Shown here: one piece after another, positions 9,618 through 18,548 of the stretch | Numbering within the stretch: position 1 is the stretch's first letter | How the letters are laid out: each line of letters opens with the position of its first letter | From: Dyadobacter sp. CY261 | GTDB taxonomy: Bacteria > Bacteroidota > Bacteroidia > Cytophagales > Spirosomataceae | DNA length: 64,000 bases | Direction of reading: 5' to 3' | Assembly (NCBI RefSeq): GCF_021440085.1 | Contig: NZ_JAKCPW010000008.1 | Span: forward strand, 62,001-126,000 | Program-made: the position numbers and the translations under genes | Notes under the pieces: generated by a model | What the model was told of the DNA's origin: nothing | Database searches by the model: none | What the model saw: only the letters and a program-made list of their open reading frames with translations

Positions 9618-11753
9618 CTAACTCAGCAACTGATACACCGCGAATGCCGAACCGTAGGCCAGCGCCATCATGTAAGCGAGCTGGATCAGCGGCCATTTCC
9701 AGCCGTGGGTTTCGCGGTAGACTACGGCGATCGTACTCATGCACATCATGGCGAAAACGTAGAACATCAACAAGGAATAGCAAACGGCAGATGAGAACAT
9801 GGCCGTGCCCGTTTCCGGGTTCTTTTCCTGGGTAAGGCGTTGCTTTACGGTTAGCACGTCTTCGGTATCTCCGCTGATGCTGTAAATCGTTGCCATGGTT
9901 CCTACGAATACTTCACGCGCGGCGAATGATGCGAGCAATGCAATGCCGATCTTCCAATCGTAACCCAAAGGCTTGATCACCGGCTCGATGAAACGGCCAA
10001 ACTGGCCTGCATAGGAGCTTTCGAGCCGCGCCGAAGCCACGGCGGCATCTATTTGCTCCTGCGGGGCGGTGGTCATGGTAGCTACTACCTGCTGCTCGGC
10101 TACATTCATGCTTTCACCCGGGCCGTAGGATGCCAGCACCCAGAGGATAATCGAAATAGCCATAATGACTTTTCCCGCTTCAAGGACGAACGACTTTACG
10201 CTTTCATACATCGAAAACCCTACGTGCCCCCAGCGCGGGAGTTTGTAAGATGGCATTTCGAGCATGAAATAGCTCGGTTCTTTTCTTGGAATAAACAGCG
10301 ATAATAGCCATGCCGAGCCCAATGCACCCAGCAAACCCAGCAGGTACAATCCAAATAGGACGATTCCCTGCATGTTGAATAGGCCTAATACCTTCGTTTC
10401 GGGGACGACCAGCGCGATAAGAATGGTGTAAATCGGCAGACGGGCAGAACAGCTCATTAAAGGCGTTACCAAAATAGTGAGTAGTCGCTCGTAACGGCTG
10501 CTGATGCTACGCGTCGTCATAATGGCAGGAACCGCGCAAGCTACGCCGGAAATGAGAGGCACCACGCTACGGCCATTCAACCCAAAGCGGCGCATAAGTT
10601 TGTCCATGATTACCATCACGCGCGCCATGTAGCCGGATTCTTCCAACACTGCCACCAATGCAAACAGGATGGCGATTTGCGGGATGAAGATGATAATACC
10701 GCCGATCCCGGCCATGATTCCGTCGGTAAGTAAGTCGTTGAGAACGCCGGGAGGTAATGCACCTTTCACCCATTCAATGGCGCCGGCAGTGCCGACGTCG
10801 ATCATGTCCATCGGATAGGATGCCCAGGCAAAAATGGCCTGGAAGACGATTAAAAGCACAATCGCGAATGTGACGTAACCCCAAACCCGGTGAAGCAAAA
10901 TGCTGTCGAGCTTGCGCGTCCAGTAGGGCTGTTCAATAACGCCCTCGGATTTGACGGCTTTCGATACAATCGGTTTTATTTTCTCATATCGCGCGACGGT
11001 TTCGTTCGCGAGGAAGTTATTTTCATCAAAACCATACTTCTCGATCAACGCATCCAGCCGGGCCCTGACGGGTTGTTCGAGGAAAGAGAAATTGTCGTGC
11101 TGACAAACGTATTGCAATGCAACATAGTCATTATCAAGATGGTGAATTGCCTTCACTTCATTGATTAGGCCGATCTCATTGCCCTTTGGTTCATAGAAAT
11201 ATTGAAGCACCGGTTTTTCCGTCCGTTCCACCGTTTGCTTGACAGCTTCTTTCAATCCCTTAATCCCCTCTCCCGTTCGTGCATTGATGCGAACCACGGG
11301 CACATGGAGCTGCATGGCTAGCTGCACCGCATTAACGGTCAGGTTCATGCTGCCGGCCACATCCAGCATATTTAATGCCAGTACGGATGGAATGCCCAAA
11401 TCGCTGATTTCAGTAAACAGGAGCAGGTTTCTTTGCAAATTGGAAGCATCCGCCACGATCACGACCACATCAGGAAAATCGGGATGTTTAGGGTTCGCGA
11501 GGATATCCATTACCACCGTTTCATCCTTCGATTTGGGGTAAATACTGTACGTACCCGGCAAATCCACCAATGTCACATGCGCTTCATCGTGCCCATTGAC
11601 CCCTGCAATACGAAATGTCCCTGATTTTTTCTCGACCGTCACGCCCGGGAAGTTCCCTGTTTTCTGACGCAGACCGGTGAGTGCATTAAATAATGTAGAC
11701 TTGCCGGCATTCGGGTTACCTACCAGCGCAACTTTTATATTTCCCTGTTTCAA
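9618..11753 (-). CDS. feoB: Ferrous iron transport protein B
   Basis: 711 residues. The N-terminal G domain has G1 GNPNAGKST (residues 12-20), G3 DLPGTYS and G4 NMLD. The membrane part shows the FeoB gate motifs, including IISGVACAVPAIMTTRSIS and a second Gate region around LASFAAREVFVGTM. It imports Fe2+ across the inner membrane, coupled to GTP hydrolysis. It starts 28 bases after feoA and forms an operon with it. No feoC is visible. Confidence 0.96.
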   Translation of the reverse strand: MKQGNIKVALVGNPNAGKSTLFNALTGLRQKTGNFPGVTVEKKSGTFRIAGVNGHDEAHVTLVDLPGTYSIYPKSKDETVVMDILANPKHPDFPDVVVIVADASNLQRNLLLFTEISDLGIPSVLALNMLDVAGSMNLTVNAVQLAMQLHVPVVRINARTGEGIKGLKEAVKQTVERTEKPVLQYFYEPKGNEIGLINEVKAIHHLDNDYVALQYVCQHDNFSFLEQPVRARLDALIEKYGFDENNFLANETVARYEKIKPIVSKAVKSEGVIEQPYWTRKLDSILLHRVWGYVTFAIVLLIVFQAIFAWASYPMDMIDVGTAGAIEWVKGALPPGVLNDLLTDGIMAGIGGIIIFIPQIAILFALVAVLEESGYMARVMVIMDKLMRRFGLNGRSVVPLISGVACAVPAIMTTRSISSRYERLLTILVTPLMSCSARLPIYTILIALVVPETKVLGLFNMQGIVLFGLYLLGLLGALGSAWLLSLFIPRKEPSYFMLEMPSYKLPRWGHVGFSMYESVKSFVLEAGKVIMAISIILWVLASYGPGESMNVAEQQVVATMTTAPQEQIDAAVASARLESSYAGQFGRFIEPVIKPLGYDWKIGIALLASFAAREVFVGTMATIYSISGDTEDVLTVKQRLTQEKNPETGTAMFSSAVCYSLLMFYVFAMMCMSTIAVVYRETHGWKWPLIQLAYMMALAYGSAFAVYQLLS

Positions 11754-11781
11754 TGGAGAGACTGTATGCGGAACGCATTGG

Positions 11782-12030
11782 TTACTCTAATTCAATCACC
11801 GCGGCTTCGTTCAAACGCAACGACAAGCTGTAATGGCCACCAACGTTGATGCAGATCGGGTCACCGAAAGGCGCTATCGCATCCAGCCGCACTTCGCAGC
11901 CCGGCAAACAGCCCATTTCAAGCAGTTTGAGCGACATTGCACGATCTGAAAATGATTTGATTATGCCTTTTTCACCCTTTTTAAGGTGCGAAACGGTACG
12001 AGCCGACATACGTTCCTTATTTAGATTCAT
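11782..12030 (-). CDS. feoA: Ferrous iron transport protein A
   Basis: 82 residues with the SH3-like FeoA fold: LKKGEKGIIKSF, MSLKLLEMGCLPGCEVRL and GDPICINVGGHYSLSLRLNEA are the expected blocks. FeoA is a small cytoplasmic partner of FeoB. The start ATG lies only about 14 bases downstream of a good -7 match, so the transcript would have a very short leader. Confidence 0.93.
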   Translation of the reverse strand: MNLNKERMSARTVSHLKKGEKGIIKSFSDRAMSLKLLEMGCLPGCEVRLDAIAPFGDPICINVGGHYSLSLRLNEAAVIELE

Positions 12031-12043
12031 TTTATTTAAAGTA

Positions 12044-12075
12044 CAAATAAAGCACTATCAGACCGGTAAATCAAA
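12044..12075 (-). promoter_or_regulatory. Probable feoAB promoter
   Basis: Minus strand TTTATTTG (12051-12044; one base off TAnnTTTG) with TTTG (12075-12072) 20 bases upstream. The predicted leader before feoA is under 10 bases. I see no clear Fur-box palindrome. Confidence 0.4.
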
Positions 12076-12158
12076 CTTTACTTTCCTTAATGTGCCTACC
12101 GTTCACCAAATCATTCAAAAACATGATCGTTTTATTATTTCCCTCCGGCTTTGTGTCG

Positions 12159-12166
12159 TACTTTTG
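12159..12166 (+). promoter_or_regulatory. -7 element upstream of the ccm operon
   Basis: TACTTTTG fits TAnnTTTG exactly and lies about 100 bases before ccmB. No TTG is present at the expected -33 position. It is the best candidate start for the ccmBCDEF transcript. Confidence 0.45.
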
Positions 12167-12269
12167 CAGCGCGAAACGAAGTCCCCGGCATGGGAAAGTA
12201 ACGCTGGTTACAATCAACAAGTAAATTGAAAGCTGAACGCCATTTGCCGACAGCCGACACCATATCGCC

Positions 12270-12932
12270 TTGAACGAGATTAAGACCCTGATTTGGAAAG
12301 AAGTAACGCTTGAATGGCGCCAGAAATACGCCCTAAGCGGAATGCTGCTTTACGTGGTCAGTACGGTGTTTGTTTGTTATCTCAGCTTCAATCTCCGCAG
12401 GAACCAATTGACGCCCATCGTCTGGAACACGTTATTCTGGATTATCCTACTTTTCACGGCGGTGAATGCCATAGCCAAAAGCTTTTCACAGGAACGCCAC
12501 GGGCGACTACTCTATTATTACAGCCTTTGCAGCCCGCAGGCCATTATCATTTCCAAAATCATCTATAACTCGCTGGTAATGGCGGTATTGTCGGTTTTAG
12601 GGTTCGCGATTTATGCATTTGTAATGGGTAACCCGATACAGGATAATGGCCTATTCTCGATCTGCATCCTGCTCGCTTCCACCGGTTTCGCTTCTGTTCT
12701 TACGCTCATAGCCGGCATTGCGTCCAAAGCGGACAACAGCGCCACGCTCATGGCCGTGCTCAGTTTCCCTATTATCCTGCCAATGCTCCTGATGACGATC
12801 CGTCTGGCCAAAAATGCCATGGACGGTCTCGACTGGTCGGTCAGCACGGATGAAATCACCACACTATTATCGATCGATCTGATAGTAATTACGCTCAGCT
12901 ACCTGCTTTTTCCTTATTTATGGAGAAGCTGA
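12270..12932 (+). CDS. ccmB: Haem exporter membrane protein CcmB
   Basis: 220 residues with six hydrophobic segments. The N-terminal IKTLIWKEVTLEWRQKYALSGMLLYV is typical of Bacteroidota CcmB. The start codon is TTG at 12270; the next ATG would remove the conserved N-terminus. CcmB is a membrane subunit of the CcmABCD complex that loads haem onto CcmE and releases it. It heads a ccmBCDEF operon. The ATPase gene ccmA is not in this cluster. Confidence 0.9.
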   Translation: MNEIKTLIWKEVTLEWRQKYALSGMLLYVVSTVFVCYLSFNLRRNQLTPIVWNTLFWIILLFTAVNAIAKSFSQERHGRLLYYYSLCSPQAIIISKIIYNSLVMAVLSVLGFAIYAFVMGNPIQDNGLFSICILLASTGFASVLTLIAGIASKADNSATLMAVLSFPIILPMLLMTIRLAKNAMDGLDWSVSTDEITTLLSIDLIVITLSYLLFPYLWRS

Positions 12933-12977
12933 AAAAAACAGCAGGTTACGGGGCTCAACTTTAAAGTTTTAGTATAA

Positions 12978-13661
12978 ATGAGAAAGATCTGGTGGAAAAT
13001 CCTCTGTGTCGTGATCATCTTCTACGTGATCATCATGGGATTTATCGGTCCCGTTCCACGCCTTGCCATTATCAATGAAAGTATCCGCAATACCTACTTC
13101 CACGTGGCATTGTGGCTTGCGATGACTACGTTGTTGTTTCTATCGATGATATTCTCCATTCGTTATCTGATGAAGGGAAATATCAAAGATGACGACATCG
13201 GAAGCGAACTAGCCAAATCGGCTATTTTCTTTGGAATTCTGGGCTGCCTTACCGGCTCTGTTTGGGCCAATTACACCTGGGGCGATCCCTGGCCGAACGA
13301 CCCAAAACTGAACGGCGCGGCTGTTGGTATCCTCATTTACCTGGCCTATTTGCTGCTCAGAAGTTCTTTCGAAGACGAGCAGCGCCGCGCTCGGATTTCT
13401 TCGGTTTACAATATTTTTGCATTCGCAGTTTTTATACCCATCATTTACATTCTGCCCCGCCTGACGGATTCGTTACACCCCGGCAGCGGCGGCAACAGCA
13501 CATTCGGTTCTTACGATTTCGACAACAACATCCGCCGCGTTTTTTACCCGGCCGTGATCGGCTATATTCTGCTGGGATTGTGGATTGCCGAGTTAAGGAT
13601 CAGGATCAAACAGATCAACCGGGTACGCGAAGAAGCATTGATCGAATCCGGCAGGCTCTAA
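12978..13661 (+). CDS. ccmC: Haem-handling membrane protein CcmC (WWD family)
   Basis: 227 residues, six predicted membrane segments. The periplasmic tryptophan-rich motif is present as GSVWANYTWGDPWPNDPK (near residue 100), which binds haem in CcmC and passes it to CcmE. Histidine in RNTYFHVALW matches one axial ligand site. It follows ccmB by 45 bases. The motif WGDPW with Pro in place of the usual Trp-Asp spacing is a mild variation common in this clade as far as I can judge. Confidence 0.9.
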   Translation: MRKIWWKILCVVIIFYVIIMGFIGPVPRLAIINESIRNTYFHVALWLAMTTLLFLSMIFSIRYLMKGNIKDDDIGSELAKSAIFFGILGCLTGSVWANYTWGDPWPNDPKLNGAAVGILIYLAYLLLRSSFEDEQRRARISSVYNIFAFAVFIPIIYILPRLTDSLHPGSGGNSTFGSYDFDNNIRRVFYPAVIGYILLGLWIAELRIRIKQINRVREEALIESGRL

Positions 13662-13738
13662 GCATTTCGGTCCGATTAGGCTTTTTACAAACGTTTCAAA
13701 GTAAAATTTCGTTAAGGTTTAGTCAACTTATATATACA

Positions 13739-13963
13739 ATGAAAAGAATTTCCCACATCCTCCTGACTTTGCTAGCCCTTTGCGGCAACGCGTTCGCGCA
13801 GGCAGGTGATACTTCCGTTGAAATGGCCGACAAACTTCGCGCCGACGGTAAAATCTGGGTCGTGGTGGCGGTTGTAGCCGTTATTTTCGCAGGACTCGCG
13901 GTGAACCTTTTCCGCATCGATTCCAAACTGAAAAAGATTGAAAAAGACCTCAATATCAAGTAA
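13739..13963 (+). CDS. ccmD: CcmD-like small membrane protein
   Basis: 74 residues from the ATG at 13739; the same frame is open further upstream, but that part lies antiparallel to nothing conserved and inside ccmC. An N-terminal hydrophobic segment ending in FAQA is followed by a single strong membrane helix (WVVVAVVAVIFAGLAVNLF) and a lysine-rich tail (DSKLKKIEKDLNIK). Size, position between ccmC and ccmE, and the basic tail fit CcmD, which stabilises CcmE in the CcmABCD complex. The possible signal peptide before the helix is unusual for CcmD and leaves some doubt. Confidence 0.7.
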   Translation: MKRISHILLTLLALCGNAFAQAGDTSVEMADKLRADGKIWVVVAVVAVIFAGLAVNLFRIDSKLKKIEKDLNIK

Positions 13964-13969
13964 GCCCCT

Positions 13970-14404
13970 ATGAAAAAGATACAGATATTCGGATTAGTGA
14001 TCATCGCGGTAGCAATTGGTATTATCGTTTCAACCGCTGGCGACGCTAGTACTTATGTGGATTTCACCAAAGCCAAAGAAATGGCACAGGATGGTGATAA
14101 TGAGAGCATTCACGTGGTTGGCAAACTCAAAAAAGACGCTACCGGCCAGATTCTTGAAATGGAGTACCGGCCTGAAATAGACCCTAACCTGTTCGTCTTC
14201 ACATTGATCGACAACAACAATGTGGAACAGAAAGTAATCTATAAAAACACCAAACCGCAGGATTTTGACAAATCCGAGCAAGTCGTAGTGGTGGGCAAAA
14301 TGCGTGACGGCTCTTTCTCCGCCGAAAAGATCCTGATGAAATGCCCATCGAAATACGAGAACGGTAAAATGGAAACCACAGAACATACTGCCAAACAATC
14401 ATGA
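13970..14404 (+). CDS. ccmE: Cytochrome c maturation haem chaperone CcmE, Cys variant
   Basis: 144 residues: one N-terminal membrane helix (about 5-21) and a periplasmic OB-fold domain. In the usual CcmE the haem-binding motif is HxxxY; here the aligned position reads Cys125-Pro-Ser-Lys-Tyr129 after EKILMK. A CxxxY CcmE is known from archaea and some bacteria such as Desulfovibrio and goes with a variant System I that lacks CcmH. It starts 6 bases after ccmD and overlaps ccmF by four bases (ATGA), implying translational coupling. Confidence 0.9.
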   Translation: MKKIQIFGLVIIAVAIGIIVSTAGDASTYVDFTKAKEMAQDGDNESIHVVGKLKKDATGQILEMEYRPEIDPNLFVFTLIDNNNVEQKVIYKNTKPQDFDKSEQVVVVGKMRDGSFSAEKILMKCPSKYENGKMETTEHTAKQS

Positions 14405-17001
14405 TTCACAGTACGATCGGAAATGCAGGGCACCTGCTGGTTATAGTCGCGTTCGTAACAGCTATCCTGGCAACATTCGCTTATTTCAAAGCAGGTATCG
14501 GAGCGAGTAGCCTCGAAGACACGCAGAGCTGGAAAAAATTTGCACGTATGGTTTTCTGGGCGCATTTGGCAGCCGTGATGGGAGTGGTGTTCTCGCTCTA
14601 CTGGATCATCGGTAACCATTATTTTGAATACCATTATGCCTGGAAGAACTCGTCGCTTTCCCTGCCGACGGGCTACACCATTTCCAGCTTCTGGCAAGAC
14701 CAGGAAGGAAGTTTTCTGCTCTGGATTTTCTGGAACGTCCTGCTCGGTGCCACGCTGATCTTCACCAATCGTTCCTGGGAGGCACCTGTAATGACCGTTT
14801 TCGCATTGGTTCAGGCATTCCTTACCTCCATGATCCTCGGCGTTGTAATCCCCGGCCTTGATCTTAAAATCGGTTCGACCCCTTTTCTTTTGTTAAAAGA
14901 GGTGATGCCTGATCTGCCGGTGTATAAAATGGACCCGAACTTCATCCCCAAAGACGGCAATGGCCTCAACCCGCTTTTGCAGAACTACTGGATGGTAATC
15001 CACCCCCCTACCCTGTTCCTTGGCTTTGCGAGCACGCTTATCCCGTTCTCGTTCGCGATTGCAGGTCTTTGGAGTAAAAAAATCCAGGAGTGGATCCGTC
15101 CCGCATTGCCTTGGGCGTTGTTCTCGGCATTGGTTTTAGGAGTTGGTATTCTAATGGGCGCCTATTGGGCTTACGAAACACTGAACTTCGGTAGCTACTG
15201 GAACTGGGATCCCGTTGAAAACTCGTCCATCGTACCCTGGCTGGTGCTCGTGGCCGCCATACACGTGATGATTATCGGGAGAAGGAATGCAACTGCATTG
15301 AAAACGTCGTTCATCCTCACCATCGCCACATTCATCTTGATTCTTTACTCGACATTCATGACTCGTAGCGGCGTGTTGGGTAATGCATCCGTGCACTCGT
15401 TCACCGACCTTGGTTTGTCGGGCCAGTTGCTGATTTACCTCTTCACATTCATGATCGTGTCGATTGGCCTGCTGGTTTACCGCTGGAAAATGCTGCCTAG
15501 CGACGAAGAAGAAGTTTCGACTTACTCTCAGGAATTCTGGATTTTTATCGGTGCGACATTACTTTGCCTTTCCGGCTTCCAAATTATCGCTACCACCTCC
15601 ATCCCGGTTTACAACAAGATTGCCGAGGCATTCGGTACGATCCTGAACATGGCATTGCCCGCCGATCAGGTAGCGCATTACAACAAGTTCCAGCTTTGGT
15701 TCTTTGCATTAATCATCGTTTTGACCGGTATTGGCCAGTACTTCTGGTGGAAAAAAACCGGCAAAGGCAGGTTGCAGGCATTGTATAACCCGCTGCTGTT
15801 AGCATTGCTGATCAGCGCGGCGGTTATCACCTTCAAGCAGGTGCGCGATATTCAATACATTGTGCTGCTGACGACTGCGATCTTTGCGATTGTATCGAAT
15901 GGCAATATACTCCTGAACATTATCCGTGGTAATTATAACCTTTCGGGCGGGGCGATCACGCACATTGGCGTAGCGCTGATGCTGATCGGTATTTTATTCT
16001 CATCGGCTTACACCAAGGTCGTTTCCATCAACAACTCCGGCTTGATGATCTCCCGCAGCGAGGAGTTTACGGCCAACGACAATAAAGAAAATAAAGAGAA
16101 CATTACCCTTTGGCTCAACAAGCCGGAGAAAATGGGCGACTATATGCTCACCTGGCGCGATGTACGCGTGGAGCCACGCCACATACCAGGTTACATTCCA
16201 AAGAGCTGGGTCGATATTGTAGAAGGAGATTTTCATGCCGTTGCCTTGCGTGACATCGAGGTGAACGGCCAGAAGTACAACAAAAAAGGCGATACACTCG
16301 AAATATTCCCTGAAAACTTCTATTACGAAATCGAATACCGCGAGCCGTCGGGCAAGATATTCACATTGTTTCCACGTGTGCAGATCAACCCGCGCATGGG
16401 TGGTATCGTATCGTCGCCGGATATTCAACGCAAGGTCGATAAGGATTTATACACCTATGTTTCGATGGTAACCAATCCAACCGCCGAACCGGTATGGAGC
16501 CAGACAGAGAATTTCACTGTTAACCTGCGTGATACATTCTTTGTAAACGACTACGTGGCCATTCTCGACAATGTAGTCCGGACGGAAGATGTGGAAGGCA
16601 TTAAACTCGGCCCCGGAGATGCAGCCGTGAAGGCGATTATTCGTGTGCTGGACAAAGACAAGGAATTCGTCGTAACACCATCCTTCGTCATCCGCGACCG
16701 TATGGTGGCACGCAAGCCTGAAACAAGTAATGAGCTGGGAATGCGCCTTCAATTCCAGGAAATCAATCCGCAGACAGGCCAGTTTACATTCGGTGTAAAC
16801 ACAACGCAACGCGACTTTATCGTCATGAAAGCGACCGAGAAGCCATTGATCAACATTCTTTGGCTTGGTACATTCGTCCTGGTGATCGGCTTTGTAATGG
16901 CGACTGTCCGTCGTTTTAAGGATTTCGTTAAAATGCGAAATAGGGAAGCTGCGCAGGCAGAACCTCATGCCAAAGTAAAGCCCAAGGTACAAACCGCCTG
17001 A
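14401..17001 (+). CDS. ccmF: Cytochrome c haem lyase subunit CcmF
   Basis: 866 residues with many membrane segments. The periplasmic WWD motif reads GSYWNWDPVENSSIVPWL (near residue 262-280), and GSFLLWIFWNVLLG and HPPTLFLGFAS are other conserved CcmF/CcsA blocks. A large soluble region follows (about 540-820) and a final membrane helix anchors the C-terminus. It attaches haem from CcmE to apocytochromes c in the periplasm. It is the last gene of the operon and is followed by a strong terminator. At least one c-type protein is encoded nearby (CxxCH in the fusion at 49587). Confidence 0.93.
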   Translation: MIHSTIGNAGHLLVIVAFVTAILATFAYFKAGIGASSLEDTQSWKKFARMVFWAHLAAVMGVVFSLYWIIGNHYFEYHYAWKNSSLSLPTGYTISSFWQDQEGSFLLWIFWNVLLGATLIFTNRSWEAPVMTVFALVQAFLTSMILGVVIPGLDLKIGSTPFLLLKEVMPDLPVYKMDPNFIPKDGNGLNPLLQNYWMVIHPPTLFLGFASTLIPFSFAIAGLWSKKIQEWIRPALPWALFSALVLGVGILMGAYWAYETLNFGSYWNWDPVENSSIVPWLVLVAAIHVMIIGRRNATALKTSFILTIATFILILYSTFMTRSGVLGNASVHSFTDLGLSGQLLIYLFTFMIVSIGLLVYRWKMLPSDEEEVSTYSQEFWIFIGATLLCLSGFQIIATTSIPVYNKIAEAFGTILNMALPADQVAHYNKFQLWFFALIIVLTGIGQYFWWKKTGKGRLQALYNPLLLALLISAAVITFKQVRDIQYIVLLTTAIFAIVSNGNILLNIIRGNYNLSGGAITHIGVALMLIGILFSSAYTKVVSINNSGLMISRSEEFTANDNKENKENITLWLNKPEKMGDYMLTWRDVRVEPRHIPGYIPKSWVDIVEGDFHAVALRDIEVNGQKYNKKGDTLEIFPENFYYEIEYREPSGKIFTLFPRVQINPRMGGIVSSPDIQRKVDKDLYTYVSMVTNPTAEPVWSQTENFTVNLRDTFFVNDYVAILDNVVRTEDVEGIKLGPGDAAVKAIIRVLDKDKEFVVTPSFVIRDRMVARKPETSNELGMRLQFQEINPQTGQFTFGVNTTQRDFIVMKATEKPLINILWLGTFVLVIGFVMATVRRFKDFVKMRNREAAQAEPHAKVKPKVQTA

Positions 17002-17030
17002 TAAGCAACTCATTCGAAATACATTACAAG

Positions 17031-17064
17031 GAAGTCCGGCTGCTCATTAGCCGGACTTCTTTTT
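17031..17064 (+). terminator. Rho-independent terminator of the ccm operon
   Basis: A perfect 10-bp stem pairs 17031-17040 with 17050-17059 around a 9-base loop and is followed by TTTTTG. Confidence 0.9.
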
Positions 17065-17168
17065 GTTAATACCAGAAAATAAGTAAACCAGCCTCTCACT
17101 AAAGGTTTATTTGAGTTGCGTATATAGGCGGATAGTTTTGAGGGACTCAATCGACACCTCATTACATT

Positions 17169-18548
17169 ATGGACAGGCCGCAACAAACCTCCCGGCGCGA
17201 ATTTCTGCGCCAATCCGCCCTGCTTGCAGGCGCAACAATCATTTCAAGCCGCTCTCTTGGAAGTATTTATATTGGAAAACAGACCCGCGTAATCGTAATC
17301 GGCGCCGGGTTTGCCGGGCTGGCCGCGGCCTACGCGCTGAAACAAAAAAACGTGGAAGTGACCGTGCTCGAATCGCGGAACCGCATTGGCGGTCGGGTAT
17401 TCTCCCACACCATCGACCCCAAAGAAAACCTGGTGGTAGAGCTCGGCGCAGAATGGGTCGGTAATTCACACGAGCGTGTGCGCACATTGTGTGATCAGTT
17501 CAAGATTCCGTTGCTGAACAACCAGTTCGACACCCATCTCATTTACCAAAATCAATACACCAAAGCCAATGCCTGGGATTTCTCGGATAACTGGAAACCT
17601 AAAATGAAGGCACTGCTGGAAGGCTACAAAACACTGGACGAAAAGCAGAAACTTGAACTCGATCGCATCGACTGGTGGCGCTACCTGGTAAACAATGGCT
17701 GTGAGGGCAAAGACCTCATTTTCCGCGAACTTCTCGACAGCACCGATTTCGGCGAAAGCATCCGTCACGTTTCGGCGCTCATTGCATTATCAACATTCGC
17801 GGAAAGTAGTGAGAAGAACGAAATGGACCTGAAAATGCAGGGTGGTAATACGCAACTGGCTAAGAGGTTTGCCGAAGAAATCGGCGACCACAACATTCTG
17901 ACCGGGCATGTCGTGAAACGCATTGAGCAGAAAGACTCTGTGAAAGTAACCTGCGAGAACGGAAAGACATTCGAAGCCGACAAACTTATCTGCGCTATTC
18001 CGACATTCGCTATAAAGAACATTCAATGGGAACCGGGATTACCTGCCGAGAAAATCCAGGCGATCAACGAGCTCCAATATGCCCGCATCAATAAGAATGC
18101 TGTTTTGTTTAAAAAACGTTTCTGGAAAGACGAAAGCTTCGACCTCATCACCGACCAGACGCCGCATTACTTTTACCACGCCACCAAAAACCAGCCGTCG
18201 CAAAAAGGCGTACTGATCTCTTATACCATAGGCGAAAAAGCAGAACTTATTGCCAACCAGAACGACGAATGGCGAAAAAATATGCTTCACCAAACGCTCA
18301 ACCCCTATTTTCCGGGAAGCAAAAAGCTTATCGAATCACAAGCGAATTACTATTGGGGAACTGATAAAATTTCGCAGGGCGCATATGCGATGTATGGCCT
18401 TAACCAGTGGCACACTACACGCCCTGCATTGCAAAAAGCATTTCTGCACACTTCCTTCGCCGGTGAGCACCTCGCCGACTGGCAGGGGTTTATGGAAGGC
18501 GCGGTCATCACCGGCGAAATGGCTGCGGCTGAGATTATAGCCGTTTAA
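17169..18548 (+). CDS. Tat-exported FAD-dependent amine oxidase
   Basis: 459 residues. The N-terminus carries a twin-arginine signal, SRREFLRQ (Arg9-Arg10), followed by a hydrophobic stretch, so it is probably folded with FAD in the cytoplasm and exported. The dinucleotide fold VIVIGAGFAGLAAAYAL (41-57) and the downstream NRIGGRVFSH with ELGAEWVG are typical of flavin monoamine oxidases. The C-terminal FAGEHLADWQGFMEGAV closes the FAD site. Substrate is unknown. Its TAA stop overlaps the stop of the convergent TonB receptor in the sequence TTAA. Confidence 0.87.
   Translation: MDRPQQTSRREFLRQSALLAGATIISSRSLGSIYIGKQTRVIVIGAGFAGLAAAYALKQKNVEVTVLESRNRIGGRVFSHTIDPKENLVVELGAEWVGNSHERVRTLCDQFKIPLLNNQFDTHLIYQNQYTKANAWDFSDNWKPKMKALLEGYKTLDEKQKLELDRIDWWRYLVNNGCEGKDLIFRELLDSTDFGESIRHVSALIALSTFAESSEKNEMDLKMQGGNTQLAKRFAEEIGDHNILTGHVVKRIEQKDSVKVTCENGKTFEADKLICAIPTFAIKNIQWEPGLPAEKIQAINELQYARINKNAVLFKKRFWKDESFDLITDQTPHYFYHATKNQPSQKGVLISYTIGEKAELIANQNDEWRKNMLHQTLNPYFPGSKKLIESQANYYWGTDKISQGAYAMYGLNQWHTTRPALQKAFLHTSFAGEHLADWQGFMEGAVITGEMAAAEIIAV

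Noticed and set aside
13262..13738. Upstream part of the frame that contains ccmD
   Set aside because: It overlaps ccmC in another frame, with Arg/Pro/Gln-rich shadow sequence; ccmD begins at the ATG at 13739.
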